Below are positions 32,257 to 41,480 of a stretch of 44,505 bases of DNA, in pieces. This DNA is from Pseudomonas sp. Ga0074129 (GTDB taxonomy: Bacteria; Pseudomonadota; Gammaproteobacteria; Pseudomonadales; Pseudomonadaceae): the NCBI GenBank assembly GCA_001465025.1, contig LNDO01000018.1:1-44505 (forward strand), given 5' to 3'. Every line of letters starts with the position of its first letter. The first letter of the stretch is position 1. Position numbers and translations under genes: made by a program. A model generated the notes under the pieces. That model was not told the origin of the DNA and searched no databases. It worked only from the letters and a program-made list of their open reading frames with translations.

Positions 32257-32270
32257 GGTCTTGCTCCCTA

Positions 32271-33332
32271 TCAGGACCCGGGATAGCGCGCCCAGATGCG
32301 TTCATCCTCAGCCACATTTGAGCTGTAATCCCCGCAATAGGTACGCGGTACCCACTCGATGTCATGCGCCAGTTGCTCGATCACCTCGCGTAACTCCAAC
32401 GACTCCAGCCAGCGCTCGGGAATGGCATCAGGCCCCAACTGGATACCCAGCAGGTTGCCGGCAATCAGACCCGTGCTGTCGCTGTCGCCGGTGTGATTGA
32501 CCGCCCAGCAGATACCTTCCTCCAGACTGTTGGCCATCAGGGCACACCACAGACCAATGCCCAAGGCTTCTTCGGCCACCCAACCGCCACCCATCACGGC
32601 AATCCCTTCGGGCGTAGGCGCGATACCGGCCTCACTCTGGCGCAGGGCGTACTCGACCATCTCACGGGTTTCCGCCATGCCCGGTTTCTGGCCATGTTCG
32701 GCCAGGCTCTGGCGGATGGCGTCTTTCAGGTCGCAACCTTGCTCGAAGATCCGCTGCAGAATGTCGGCAAACAGGCCCGCTGCCAGATATCCACTGGGAT
32801 GGGCATGGGTCAGGTGTGCGTTTTCGACCGCCAACTCGAAGGCTTGCGGGAAGAACGCATGCGGTGCTACACGCATCACGCCACCGCAGCCCTTGCTGTC
32901 ATTGCTGGCCTTGTCGCCAAACGCCTGGCTGGCGCCCAGCGCACTCATGCAGGTCATGCCCGGCGCGCGGCTCGACCACAGGTCTTTTACACCGATTAGC
33001 CAGCCATCCTGCGTGACCTCAGCCTTTGGTTTGCCGCCCTGGGTGATGTACCAGCGCAGCAGCGCATGATGGATGACTGAAGGCGGATGGCAGATACCGC
33101 GTGCACTTTGCCGAACCCAGGCACGCAACAGGCCCTCGGCGGTAAAGAGCATCATCTGGGTATCGTCGGTGACGGCGCCCAGCTTGCCGAATGCAGGGGT
33201 AAAATCCCGAATGCCCCGCTCGCCGAATTTCTGCCGGATGCTCGGCCAATCCATGAACTCAACCGCCGCGCCCAAAGCATCGCCAGCCGCACCGGCCAGC
33301 AGGCAACCACGAATTCGATCCAGTTGATTCAT
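32271..33332 (-). CDS. ADP-ribosylglycohydrolase family protein
   Basis: A 353-residue enzyme of the ARH/DraG family, which removes ADP-ribose from proteins, nucleic acids or small molecules using two magnesium ions. Metal-site motifs are visible: 'GDALGAAVEF' near the N terminus, 'VTDDTQM' at about 55 and 'NHTGDSDSTG' at about 280. The middle 'GCGGVMRVAPHAFF' is also characteristic. GGAGG 9 nt before the ATG at 33332 favours this start over a GTG two codons earlier. In a defence island it could reverse host or phage ADP-ribosylation or belong to a toxin-antitoxin-like switch. No ADP-ribosyltransferase gene is visible nearby. Confidence 0.92.
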   Translation of the reverse strand: MNQLDRIRGCLLAGAAGDALGAAVEFMDWPSIRQKFGERGIRDFTPAFGKLGAVTDDTQMMLFTAEGLLRAWVRQSARGICHPPSVIHHALLRWYITQGGKPKAEVTQDGWLIGVKDLWSSRAPGMTCMSALGASQAFGDKASNDSKGCGGVMRVAPHAFFPQAFELAVENAHLTHAHPSGYLAAGLFADILQRIFEQGCDLKDAIRQSLAEHGQKPGMAETREMVEYALRQSEAGIAPTPEGIAVMGGGWVAEEALGIGLWCALMANSLEEGICWAVNHTGDSDSTGLIAGNLLGIQLGPDAIPERWLESLELREVIEQLAHDIEWVPRTYCGDYSSNVAEDERIWARYPGS

Positions 33333-33506
33333 CTTCACGCCCCTCCAATCAGGAACCGCACATCCAACTTGTGTACTGGACTAGCTACAGCCCCGAACTA
33401 ACTGACATCGGCCTGCTTGTCTCTGGCTATCACGATATGTAGTTTTGAGCGACGTATCTACGGTGTTTGCCCGTACAGGTAAAGTTTTCGAGCAGATGGA
33501 GAGGCT

Positions 33507-34382
33507 ATGAAGCGTAAGCAGGAAATCACGTCGGTTCGCTGGGATCTGGCGCTGCGCTACCGTTTGATTGAGACGGTAGCCTGGTGGGAAGGCCGGTTAA
33601 CCACGGGCCATCTGATGCAGAGCTTCGGCATCAGCCGCCAGCAGGCGTCGAAGGACATCAATTCCTACATCACCGACTACGCGCCGAAGAACCTGGAATA
33701 CGACAAGCATTTGAAGGGTTATGTGCCGAGCCGGCACTTCAAACCGCTGTTTATCGATGACAGCGCCAGCGCCTACCTGCACCTGCTCAACCAGAATCAC
33801 GACCGCTCACCGTATGTCGAGGGACTGGCTCTGGCCTATGCACACACTGAGGTACTGGATGTGCCGGATCGCTCAGTGCGCCCTGAGGTGCTGCGCCCAC
33901 TGCTGAAGGCCTGCCGCGATGGGCTGCGACTGGAGTGCGAGTATGTGTCCTTCACGACGCCGGACGGCGAAACCCGCCTGATCGCGCCGCATACGCTGAT
34001 CTTCACCGGCACGCGCTGGCATGTGCGCGCCTATTGCGAGCGCAATGCCGACTACCGCGACTTTGTGCTGAGTCGCTTTCGCGGCGTTCCCGACCTAATG
34101 GATGACCGCTCTACACACGCGCGGGATGCCGATAGCGGCTGGAACACCCCGGTGCAGGTGATCATCGCGCCGGACTCGCGCCTCAAGCCCGAACAGCAAG
34201 CCATCATCGAGACCGACTACGGCATGCAGCATGGCAGGCTGGTGATCGATACGCGTGGTGCGCTGGTACAATACATGCTGCAGCGCTATCAGATTGACCC
34301 GACCAAGGTACATGCCAAAGCCACCGCACAGCAGATCGTCGTCGCCAACCTCGATGAACTGCAGCCCTGGCTGTACCACTGA
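33507..34382 (+). CDS. WYL-domain regulator, BrxR-like paralogue
   Basis: A 291-residue transcription regulator with an N-terminal winged helix-turn-helix (about 15-65, 'GHLMQSFGISRQQASKDI') and a WYL domain with 'IAPHTLIFTGTRWHVRAYC' and 'YRDFVLSRF'. These segments are nearly the same as in brxR at 30801-31697. It is divergent from the ADP-ribosylglycohydrolase gene and precedes the pRiA4b-like gene by 13 nt. GGAG lies 5 nt before the ATG. It may regulate the plus-strand genes after it, or cross-regulate BREX. BrxR-type regulators also head other defence loci. Confidence 0.9.
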   Translation: MKRKQEITSVRWDLALRYRLIETVAWWEGRLTTGHLMQSFGISRQQASKDINSYITDYAPKNLEYDKHLKGYVPSRHFKPLFIDDSASAYLHLLNQNHDRSPYVEGLALAYAHTEVLDVPDRSVRPEVLRPLLKACRDGLRLECEYVSFTTPDGETRLIAPHTLIFTGTRWHVRAYCERNADYRDFVLSRFRGVPDLMDDRSTHARDADSGWNTPVQVIIAPDSRLKPEQQAIIETDYGMQHGRLVIDTRGALVQYMLQRYQIDPTKVHAKATAQQIVVANLDELQPWLYH

Positions 34383-34395
34383 ACGCGGAGTTCCC

Positions 34396-34977
34396 ATGGC
34401 TACTCAGCCTCAACTGTACACCCTGCATATCCAGCTGGAGCCGCTGCATTTCAATCCTCCGATCTGGCGGCGGATACAGGTGACCGGCGACTGCACGCTA
34501 CGCAAGCTGCATCATTTCATCCAAGCTGCGTTTGGCTGGAGCAGCGTCCATCTACATGAGTTCAGTGACGGGCTTAATCGCTACATGCCGCTGGACGCTG
34601 ATTTTGCAGACATGTTCGAAGACGCCCTGGACGATCGCAAGGTCAAACTGAAGCGAGTCCTGAAGAACACAGACCGACTGCGCTACCTCTATGACTTCGG
34701 TGATAGCTGGCAGCATGTGATCGCAGTGGAAGCCAGCGAGCCCTGTGATTTCAAAGGCACCTGGTGCGAAGTGCTAGACGGCGCCCGCGCCTGCCCACCT
34801 GAAGATGTGGGGGGATTTCCGGGCTATCAGCACTTCCTGCAAAACATCAAACTCCCTGACAGCGACGAAGGCCGCAGTGCACTTGAATGGGCAGGCGGCA
34901 GCTTCGATGCAGAGCTATTTGATCGCCGAGCGGCTAATGCTGCAGTTCAACGGATCTGCAACAACTTCTGGGGCTAG
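34396..34977 (+). CDS. Plasmid pRiA4b ORF-3 family protein
   Basis: A 193-residue protein of the pRiA4b ORF-3/IS1096 TnpR-like family. Typical features are 'PPIWRRIQV' near the N terminus, 'LHHFIQAAFGW' and 'LHEFSDG' in the first third, 'LRYLYDFGDSWQH' in the middle and 'CPPEDVGGFPGYQHF' towards the end. The family is widespread on plasmids and islands and its function is not known. GCGGAG lies 5 nt before the ATG. It follows the WYL gene after 13 nt and is probably in one operon with it. Confidence 0.9.
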   Translation: MATQPQLYTLHIQLEPLHFNPPIWRRIQVTGDCTLRKLHHFIQAAFGWSSVHLHEFSDGLNRYMPLDADFADMFEDALDDRKVKLKRVLKNTDRLRYLYDFGDSWQHVIAVEASEPCDFKGTWCEVLDGARACPPEDVGGFPGYQHFLQNIKLPDSDEGRSALEWAGGSFDAELFDRRAANAAVQRICNNFWG

Positions 34978-35269
34978 CCGACTTGTCCAGCAAGCTGCCA
35001 ACCCTCTCGAAGCAAAGTTTCAGTCATGCAGAGCGCCGGCTTTCAGCAAGAATGGCCTCACACCCTCAATTTAGACGGATCCGGGCCATGAAATTGGACG
35101 GACCGTTATCATGCAGATAGTCGGCAGTTAGCCATACTCATCCCTGGGTTCAGCCGTGCTCAATCACATGGCATGGCAGCCGGAGGTGAGCCGCGCTGGC
35201 ATTGTAGGCATGTCAAGAACGCAGCTGCTCTCTTCCCATTGCGTGGGGAATAGGCAGAACCTCTGATAG
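34978..35269. other. Intergenic stretch without recognisable gene
   Basis: No credible coding region here. The only structure I see is an approximate direct repeat of about 16 bases, AATTTAGACGGATCCG near 35069 and AAATTGGACGGACCG near 35091, which may be a relic of a mobile-element end. The promoter of the following gene begins at 35270. Confidence 0.4.
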
Positions 35270-35315
35270 TTGATCGCCCGGGCGTCAAAGCGGACAATCC
35301 TGTACAAGAATACAG
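35270..35315 (+). promoter_or_regulatory. SOS promoter with LexA box before the FAN1-type gene
   Basis: A -35 TTGATC (35270-35275), 17-nt spacer and -10 GACAAT (35293-35298) are followed directly by a LexA box CTG-10 nt-CAG (35300-35315), sequence CTGTACAAGAATACAG, which fits the gammaproteobacterial consensus. LexA bound there would cover the transcription start. The nuclease and helicase genes downstream should be DNA-damage inducible. Confidence 0.8.
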
Positions 35316-35326
35316 TAATCACTACC

Positions 35327-36968
35327 ATGTCCGTCCCACTACCGCCCGAGCTCTACTACCTCAGCAATTTCCGCACGGCACTCGCCTGGGTAGGTGAGCG
35401 CTATGCCGACTTGCTGTCGGATGAAGAGCTCGCCTTTCTCGGCACCTTCCACAGCCTGGCCCGGCCATCCCAGGCTTTGCTGGTGCGTATGGTCATGCGT
35501 AAGGGCTGCCATTTCCGCCTGAGCAAGCTCGTCTACCCGGAAATCGGCGACTGTCTGACTGCCGCCGCTCCACTGCTTGAGCTGGGCTGGATCACCGAAC
35601 AAACGGTGCTGACCGTGGATGAGGTTGCCGAGCTGCTGCGCAAGGATGAGGTGCTGACTCATCTGCCGCTCACCGACCGCCGCGCCACGCAGAAAAAGGC
35701 CGAGCTGCTCGAACAACTGCACGGCACGGAGCTACCTGCTCAGACCTTCAGGGACTGGTGCCCTGGGCTGGATGATCAGTTGCTGAGCTTGATGGTGGGC
35801 GAATTGTGCGACCGTCTGCGCCTGATGTTCTTCGGCAATCTGGCCCAGGACTGGTCCGAGTTCGTGCTGGCGGATCTGGGCATCTACCGCTACGAATCGG
35901 TGGACATAAGCCCGGAGTCGCGGGGTTTTCAGTGCCGACAGGATCTTGAGGATTACCTACACCTGCGCCAGTTGCGCGTCAGCGTTGAGCAAGGCGCGGA
36001 CCTGGCGGACATTGTGCCGCCGTTATTGGCGTTCAGTTCAAGCAACCCCTACCTGTGCAGTCGCCAGTCGCGCCTGTTGTTTCAGATCGCTCAGCAACTG
36101 GAGAAGAGCTGCGAGTTGGAGCAGGCCCTGCTGCTCTATCAGAAAAGCAATCATGGCGAAGCCCGCTGGCGGCAGATTCGCGTACTGGAACAGCTGGGTC
36201 GTGATAGCGAGGCCCATGATCAGGCGCTGGCCTTTAGCCAGGAGCCGGGCAGTGATGAAGAAAGTCAGCGCCTGGAGCGGGCCCTCACCCGCCTGCGGCG
36301 TAAGCTCGGCCTACCGACGATGAAGCGCGCCAAGGCAGTGGGCGAAAGCCGTATCGACCTGGTGTTGCCGATGCCGGCACATGGCTGTGTGGAAATCGCC
36401 GTACGTGATCATCTGCAGCAGGATGATGCTCCGGTGCATTATGTGGAGAACACCCTTATCTGCAGCCTGTTCGGCTTGCTGTGTTGGGAGGCGATCTTCG
36501 CGCCGCTGCCGGGGGGCGTTTTTTCACCCGTTCCACAGCGGCCCGGCGGACCTGCACAGCCCGGACTTTTATACGCGTCGCCAACCTCTGTTCGAGCGCT
36601 GCCTGCAGCAGCTAGAACAACCCAGCTACGGGCAATTGATCAAGGGTCGGTATCAGGAGAAGCTCGGCCTGCAGTCGCCCTTCGTGTTCTGGGGCGTGCT
36701 TGATGAAGTGCTGCTGGACTTGGCTCTGCAGTGCATTCCTGCCGCCCATCTGCATGCCTGCTTTACCCGCCTGTTGCGTGACCTGAAAGCCAACCGCGTC
36801 GGCATGCCGGATCTGATCCAGTTTTATCCGCAGGAACAGCGCTATCGGATGATTGAAGTAAAAGGCCCAGGCGACCGCCTGCAGGACAACCAGAAGCGCT
36901 GGCTGGCGTTTGCCGCCGAGCAGGGCATTCCGGTCGAGGTCTGTTACGTGAGCTGGGACGTGGCATGA
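35327..36968 (+). pseudogene. FAN1-type VRR-NUC nuclease, frameshifted
   Basis: Bacterial FAN1-like structure-specific nuclease for crosslink repair, about 546 codons if the frame is repaired. The N-terminal part (from 'MSVPLPPELYYLSNF') is helical DNA-binding and TPR-like sequence in one frame up to about 36515. The VRR-NUC domain with 'PDLIQFYP', 'MIEVKGPGDRLQDNQ' follows in the next frame to 36968. The break lies in a run of six G and six T (36511-36525); deleting one base restores a continuous 'LPGAFFHPFHSGPADLHSPDFY' reading. As written, the first frame runs to 36703 and lacks the nuclease. It may be a true mutation, a slippage site or a sequence error. LexA box upstream; the stop overlaps the helicase start (ATGA). 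Confidence 0.85.
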
Positions 36969-39238
36969 CCTACACCGTAGCGGTGCGTGCCCTCTGCGAG
37001 TTCACCGCCAAGGAGGGTGATCTTGACCTGCGTTTCACGCCCTCACCCACCGCTCAGGAAGGCATCGCCGGTCACCAGACCGTGGTGGGCCGGCGTGGTT
37101 CTGACTACCTTGCCGAACTGCCACTCAGCGGAAGCTACCCCGGACTCATCGTCAGTGGTCGCGCTGATGGCTATGACCCGGAGCGCAATCGTCTCGAAGA
37201 AATCAAAACCCACCGGGGCGATATCAGCCGCATCCCGGCCAATCACCGGGCCCTGCATTGGGCGCAGGTGAAGGTCTACGGCTGGCTGCTCTGCCAGCAG
37301 TTGGATCTGCAGGAGGTGGAGCTGGCCGTCGTTTACTTCAACGTGCTCACCCACACCGAGAATGCCTTCATCGAAATGATCAGTGCCGCCGACCTGCAGC
37401 AGTTTTTCGAGCAGCAGTGTCAGCGCTTTCTGGTCTGGGCAGAGCAGGAAGAAGCCCACCGAAAAATACGCGATGCCTACCTGGATACGCTGCGCTTTCC
37501 CTACCCCGATTTTCGCCGTGGGCAACGCCAGTTGGCCGAAGCGGTGTATCGCAGTGCCCGTGATGGCCACACCCTGATGGCTCAGGCCACAACAGGTATC
37601 GGCAAGACGCTGGGCACCCTCTTCCCTCAACTCAAAGCCATGCCGGGCCAGCAGTTGGATAGGCTGTTTTTTCTCACGGCCAAGACGCCCGGTCGGCGCC
37701 TGGCGCTAGACGCCCTGCACAGCCTGCGCGAAGGAAACGATGCCACGCCGCTGCGGGTACTGGAGCATGTGGCCCGCGACAAAGCCTGTGAGTATCCCGA
37801 CAAGAGCTGCCATGGCGAATCCTGCCCACTGGCCAAGGGCTTCTTCAATCGATTGCCTGCAGCCCGCGAGGCCGCACTACGGCAGAGCTGGCTGACTCAG
37901 GAGCAAGTACGCAGCATTGCCCTGGCCCATCAGGTCTGCCCCTACTACCTGAGCCAGGAGCTGTGTCGCTGGGCCGATGTGGTGGTCTGCGACTACAACT
38001 ACTACTTCGACATCAGCGCCCTGCTCTACGGCCTTGCCCAGGTCAACGAGTGGCGCGTCGCCGTACTGGTCGACGAAGCGCACAACCTGGTCGAGCGTGC
38101 CAGGAGCATGTACACCGCCGAGCTCGATCAAGAAGAGTTTCATGAGCTATGCCGCATCGCACCCTCAGGCCTGCGCAGCGTGCTGCAGCGCGTCAGTCGA
38201 CACTGGGAGCAGCTCAACCAGGTGCAGCAGGTGGACTATCAGATCCACCCTGTCGTGCCGGACCTACTGGTGGCAGCGCTGCAGCGCGCGGTCAGCGCCA
38301 TCACCGATCATCTGACCGACTACCCCAACGGGCAGGATCGTCTGCTGCTGCAGTTCTATCTGAATGCCATGCTGTTCTGCCGCCTGAGCGAGGCCTACGG
38401 GCCGCACTCGCTGTTTGACGTCACGCGCCAGGACACTCAGGCGATTGGTGATCACACCACGCTGTGCCTGCGCAATATCGTGCCGGCGCCCTTTCTCGCC
38501 AACCGTTTCAGCGATGCCCACACCACCACGCTGTTCTCCGCAACCCTGCGCCCGGCCCGCTACTACCAGGATCTGCTCGGGCTGCCCGAGGAAACCCAAT
38601 GGATCGATGTGGAGTCGCCCTTCTCGGCTGATCAGCTGGCCGTGCGCGTGGTGCGCAACCTGTCGACCCGCTACCAGCATCGCGAGTCCAGCCTCATGCC
38701 GATCTGCCGGCTCATGGCTGAACAGTATCGAAGCACACCCGGCAACTACCTGGCCTTCTTCAGCAGCTACGCCTACCTGGAGCAGGTCCGCGAGTTGTTC
38801 ATGATCCTGTACCCGGATATTCCCACCAACGTGCAGACGCGCAGCATGAATGAAAGTGAGCGCCAAGCCTTTCTCGATGGCTTTACGATCCACTCCGAGG
38901 GTATTGGCTTTGCCGTGCTCGGCGGCGCCTTTGGCGAGGGTATCGACCTGCCGGGCAAGCGGCTGATCGGCGCCTTTATTGCCACCTTGGGCCTGCCCCA
39001 GATCAACGAGGTCAATGAAGAAGTCAAAGCGCGGATGCAGCAGATGTTCGGTGAGGTGAATGGCTATGACTACGCCTATCTCTATCCGGGCCTGCAGAAG
39101 GTGGTACAGGCGGCTGGCCGGGTGATCCGCACGGTCAATGACCAGGGCGTGGTGTATCTGCTGGATGATCGCTTCGGCCAGGCCAAAATCAGGGACCTGC
39201 TACCCACGTGGTGGAAGGTCGAACCCTACCGTCTGTGA
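36965..39238 (+). CDS. XPD/DinG-type helicase with N-terminal Cas4-like nuclease domain
   Basis: A 757-residue fusion. Residues 1-130 resemble a Cas4/RecB-type PD-(D/E)XK domain: 'GRADGYD' (Asp68), 'EEIKTHRGD' (Glu79, Lys81) and 'QVKVYGWLL'. The rest is a superfamily 2 XPD/DinG-like helicase: Walker A 'ATTGIGKT' (208-215), iron-sulfur-type cysteines 275, 282, 287 and 325, DEAH at 370-373 and motif VI 'QAAGRVIRT' near the end. It probably unwinds or processes damaged or branched DNA with the FAN1-type nuclease, with which it overlaps by 4 nt. SOS control is inherited from the promoter at 35270. The gene is intact. Confidence 0.92.
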   Translation: MTYTVAVRALCEFTAKEGDLDLRFTPSPTAQEGIAGHQTVVGRRGSDYLAELPLSGSYPGLIVSGRADGYDPERNRLEEIKTHRGDISRIPANHRALHWAQVKVYGWLLCQQLDLQEVELAVVYFNVLTHTENAFIEMISAADLQQFFEQQCQRFLVWAEQEEAHRKIRDAYLDTLRFPYPDFRRGQRQLAEAVYRSARDGHTLMAQATTGIGKTLGTLFPQLKAMPGQQLDRLFFLTAKTPGRRLALDALHSLREGNDATPLRVLEHVARDKACEYPDKSCHGESCPLAKGFFNRLPAAREAALRQSWLTQEQVRSIALAHQVCPYYLSQELCRWADVVVCDYNYYFDISALLYGLAQVNEWRVAVLVDEAHNLVERARSMYTAELDQEEFHELCRIAPSGLRSVLQRVSRHWEQLNQVQQVDYQIHPVVPDLLVAALQRAVSAITDHLTDYPNGQDRLLLQFYLNAMLFCRLSEAYGPHSLFDVTRQDTQAIGDHTTLCLRNIVPAPFLANRFSDAHTTTLFSATLRPARYYQDLLGLPEETQWIDVESPFSADQLAVRVVRNLSTRYQHRESSLMPICRLMAEQYRSTPGNYLAFFSSYAYLEQVRELFMILYPDIPTNVQTRSMNESERQAFLDGFTIHSEGIGFAVLGGAFGEGIDLPGKRLIGAFIATLGLPQINEVNEEVKARMQQMFGEVNGYDYAYLYPGLQKVVQAAGRVIRTVNDQGVVYLLDDRFGQAKIRDLLPTWWKVEPYRL

Positions 39239-39519
39239 GCCCTGGCGACACAAGCCAGAGCAAATCGATCAGACTGCACGGCCACCATAAGCCAGCTTTG
39301 CCAACCCGACCATCACCAGCCTTGTGGCCAGCACGGTCAAATACTCATTCATTGAACTCAGCATGATCAGCATGGTGAACACTCTTCGGTTGTGATGTGT
39401 CGACCATAGGCCGGGTCGCCAGGTGAGGCGACACGTAAACTTTTCACCCGTAAACATTTAGCGCACATGCCTAGCGGCACAGACGGACGCGCCTTGAAGG
39501 ATTCCAACATTGCCTGATA
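39239..39519. other. Intergenic stretch before umuDC
   Basis: I see no convincing gene here. A minus-strand frame of 62 codons (39269-39457) lacks a ribosome binding site and family resemblance. The right end leads into the umuDC promoter. Confidence 0.4.
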
Positions 39520-39535
39520 CTGTACATAAATACAG
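39520..39535 (+). promoter_or_regulatory. LexA box of umuDC
   Basis: CTGTACATAAATACAG is a near-consensus SOS box (CTG-10 nt-CAG) lying 16 nt before the umuD ATG. LexA bound here would block the promoter. It shares CTGTACA and ATACAG with the box at 35300-35315. Confidence 0.88.
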
Positions 39536-39551
39536 TTAACGGCAATTTCCC

Positions 39552-39989
39552 ATGAGCAACGCCCAGATCCTTGGTGCACTCCAAGCCAGCAGCACACGCT
39601 TACCCTGCTTTGACGCACACATTCCAGCCGGCTTTCCCAGCCCGGCGCTGGACCACATGGAACACAAGCTCTCGCTCGATGCGCTGCTGGATTTGCAAAC
39701 ACCGCATACCTACGTGGTATCGGTTAGCGGTGACAGCATGACAGGGGCCGGCATCTTCGACGGTGACCATCTGATCGTCAGCCGCGCTATCACAGCAAGG
39801 CCGGGGCATGTGGTGGTTGCCTGCCTTAACGGCGATGTCTTGGTAAAGCGCCTGGCCCAGGAACAGGGCCAGTTCATCCTGCGCTCAGAGAACCCGGCCT
39901 ACTCTCCGCGCTATATCCTGGAAAACGATGAACTGACGATCTGGGGCGTCGTCACTCACAGCCTGCGGAACCACCTCACTCATGGCTGA
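39552..39989 (+). CDS. umuD: UmuD-type self-cleaving protease subunit of DNA polymerase V
   Basis: A 145-residue LexA/UmuD-fold S24 peptidase. RecA-stimulated self-cleavage would occur at Ala26-Gly27 (IPAG-FPSP). The catalytic serine is Ser62 (GDSMTGAGI) and the lysine Lys99 (VLVKRL). Trimmed UmuD' activates UmuC for translesion synthesis. The length is normal (RulA-like). It is controlled by the LexA box just upstream; its last 8 bases overlap umuC. Plasmid- and island-borne copies are frequent in Pseudomonas and raise UV tolerance and mutation. Confidence 0.95.
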   Translation: MSNAQILGALQASSTRLPCFDAHIPAGFPSPALDHMEHKLSLDALLDLQTPHTYVVSVSGDSMTGAGIFDGDHLIVSRAITARPGHVVVACLNGDVLVKRLAQEQGQFILRSENPAYSPRYILENDELTIWGVVTHSLRNHLTHG

Positions 39990-41256
39990 TCCTGTGTACG
40001 CACTGGTCGACTGCAACAGCTTCTACGCCAGCTGCGAGCGTGTCTTTCGTCCTGACCTGTTGCGCACACCCATCGTCGTGCTCAGCAACAATGATGGCTG
40101 CGTGATTGCTCGCTCTGCCGATGCTAAGCCGTTCGTGAAAATGGGCGCCCTGTTCCATGAGATCAGAGACGACCTCAAGCGCCACGGCATCGTCGCCTTC
40201 AGCAGCAACTACGCCCTCTATGGCGACATGAGCGAGCGCGTGATGACGATCCTGGAGGGCTGCTTTCCAAGCATCGAGGTCTACAGCATCGACGAGGCCT
40301 TTGCCGATATGACCGGTCTACCCGAACCGCTGGAGTCGATAGGCCGTCAGGTACAAGCAGAGATCAGGCAGAAGACCGGCATACCCGTTGGAATTGGTAT
40401 CGCCACCACCAAGACACTGGCCAAGCTCGCCAATAACGCCGCGAAGCGCTGGCAGAAGCAAACTGGTGGCGTCGTTGACATCCGCGATCCGGTTCGGCGC
40501 GACAAGCTGCTCAAGGCCATGCCGGTAGAGGAAGTATGGGGTGTTGGTCACCGCATGCGTGCGCACTTGGAAGGCATGCAAATCAAGACAGCTTGGGACT
40601 TGGCACAGATGGATGCCTGGACTCTGCGCAAGCGATTCAATGTCGTGGTCGAGAAAACTGTGCGCGAACTGCGCGGTGTGGCGTGCCTGGAGATCGAGAA
40701 CGAAATCGAACCCAAGCAAGAGATCTGCAGTAGCCGCTCATTCGGCAAGCGCCTGCGAGAGTTAGCGCCTATCCAAGAGGCCGTCACCAGCTATGCGACG
40801 CGCGCTGCTGAAAAGCTCCGCAAGCAGGAGTCGCTCTGCAGACAGGTGCGGGTCAGTCTGCGCACCGGGATGTTCAATCCAACTGAAGCGAAATATGCCA
40901 ATGGCGTCCTCTGCCAACTGCCCTATCCAACCGATGACAGCAGGCTGATCATCAAGGCCGTCCAGGCGGGATTACAGCAGGTCTTCAGAGAGGGATTCAG
41001 CTACGCCAAGGCTCAGGTGCTGCTGTTGGATCTATGCCGCAAGAATGAGTACACACCGGATCTGTTCGCCCCCGAGCAGCCCGTGAAAACCGAGCGACTG
41101 ATGAGCACTCTGGACGCAATCAATAATCGCTGGGGACGCGGTACGCTGCAACCGGGACGCATCGCTAAGCCAGTCGAGTGGGCTATGCGCAGAGAATTGC
41201 TCTCCCCCGCTTACACCACTCGCTGGTCTGAGTTGATGGTCGCAAAGGCCAAGTAG
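39982..41256 (+). CDS. umuC: UmuC-type translesion polymerase (Pol V catalytic subunit)
   Basis: A 424-residue Y-family DNA polymerase. The palm acidic residues are in '[16 protein letters not shown]' (Asp10) and 'YSIDEAF' (Asp-Glu at about 104-105). The '[15 protein letters not shown]' fingers/palm segment, the '[11 protein letters not shown]' helix-hairpin-helix and a little-finger domain follow. The C-terminal '[12 protein letters not shown]' completes the normal UmuC/RulB length, so the gene is not interrupted, although rulB is a known insertion target for integrative elements. Overlap with umuD indicates coupled translation. Confidence 0.96.
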   Translation: MADPVYALVDCNSFYASCERVFRPDLLRTPIVVLSNNDGCVIARSADAKPFVKMGALFHEIRDDLKRHGIVAFSSNYALYGDMSERVMTILEGCFPSIEVYSIDEAFADMTGLPEPLESIGRQVQAEIRQKTGIPVGIGIATTKTLAKLANNAAKRWQKQTGGVVDIRDPVRRDKLLKAMPVEEVWGVGHRMRAHLEGMQIKTAWDLAQMDAWTLRKRFNVVVEKTVRELRGVACLEIENEIEPKQEICSSRSFGKRLRELAPIQEAVTSYATRAAEKLRKQESLCRQVRVSLRTGMFNPTEAKYANGVLCQLPYPTDDSRLIIKAVQAGLQQVFREGFSYAKAQVLLLDLCRKNEYTPDLFAPEQPVKTERLMSTLDAINNRWGRGTLQPGRIAKPVEWAMRRELLSPAYTTRWSELMVAKAK

Positions 41257-41350
41257 CCTTGCCATTGACCTATCTGCGACGACCACGGTTCAGAGTGCCC
41301 TTACGCAGACAGCGCGCCCCTGCAGGCTTCAAGCCCAGGTGCTGATTGCG

Positions 41351-41417
41351 GATTCCACGCTGGCTCGGACACCCATTTCACGCACATTCGGACAGTGATT
41401 CCACGCTGATCCGGACA
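41351..41417. repeat. Three 23-bp-period degenerate repeats, probable IS21-type end relic
   Basis: Units start at 41351, 41374 and 41397 and follow the form (g)ATTCCACGC-6 to 7 nt-CGGACA. The middle copy is the most diverged. Tandem terminal repeats of this kind occur at ends of some IS21-family elements. No istA/istB coding sequence adjoins, so this is a remnant. The surrounding 41257-41480 contains no gene. Confidence 0.55.
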
Positions 41418-41480
41418 TTTTCTGGCAGGCAGCTACGCAAAAATTCTTCACTACCTTCAGACCATCCTTAGCTTCAGCAG

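Noticed and set aside
31819-32286. Plus-strand open frame of 155 codons over the calcium-binding gene
   Set aside because: It is the mirror of in-frame 51-bp coding repeats; the minus-strand product has a signal peptide and a clear motif, while the plus-strand product is repetitive without a family pattern.
35069-35105. Approximate direct repeat as an insertion-sequence end
   Set aside because: Too short and imperfect to assign; kept only as a note on the intergenic stretch.
39269-39457. Possible small minus-strand gene between the helicase gene and umuD
   Set aside because: No ribosome binding site, no recognisable domain, and it lies in a short intergenic region.
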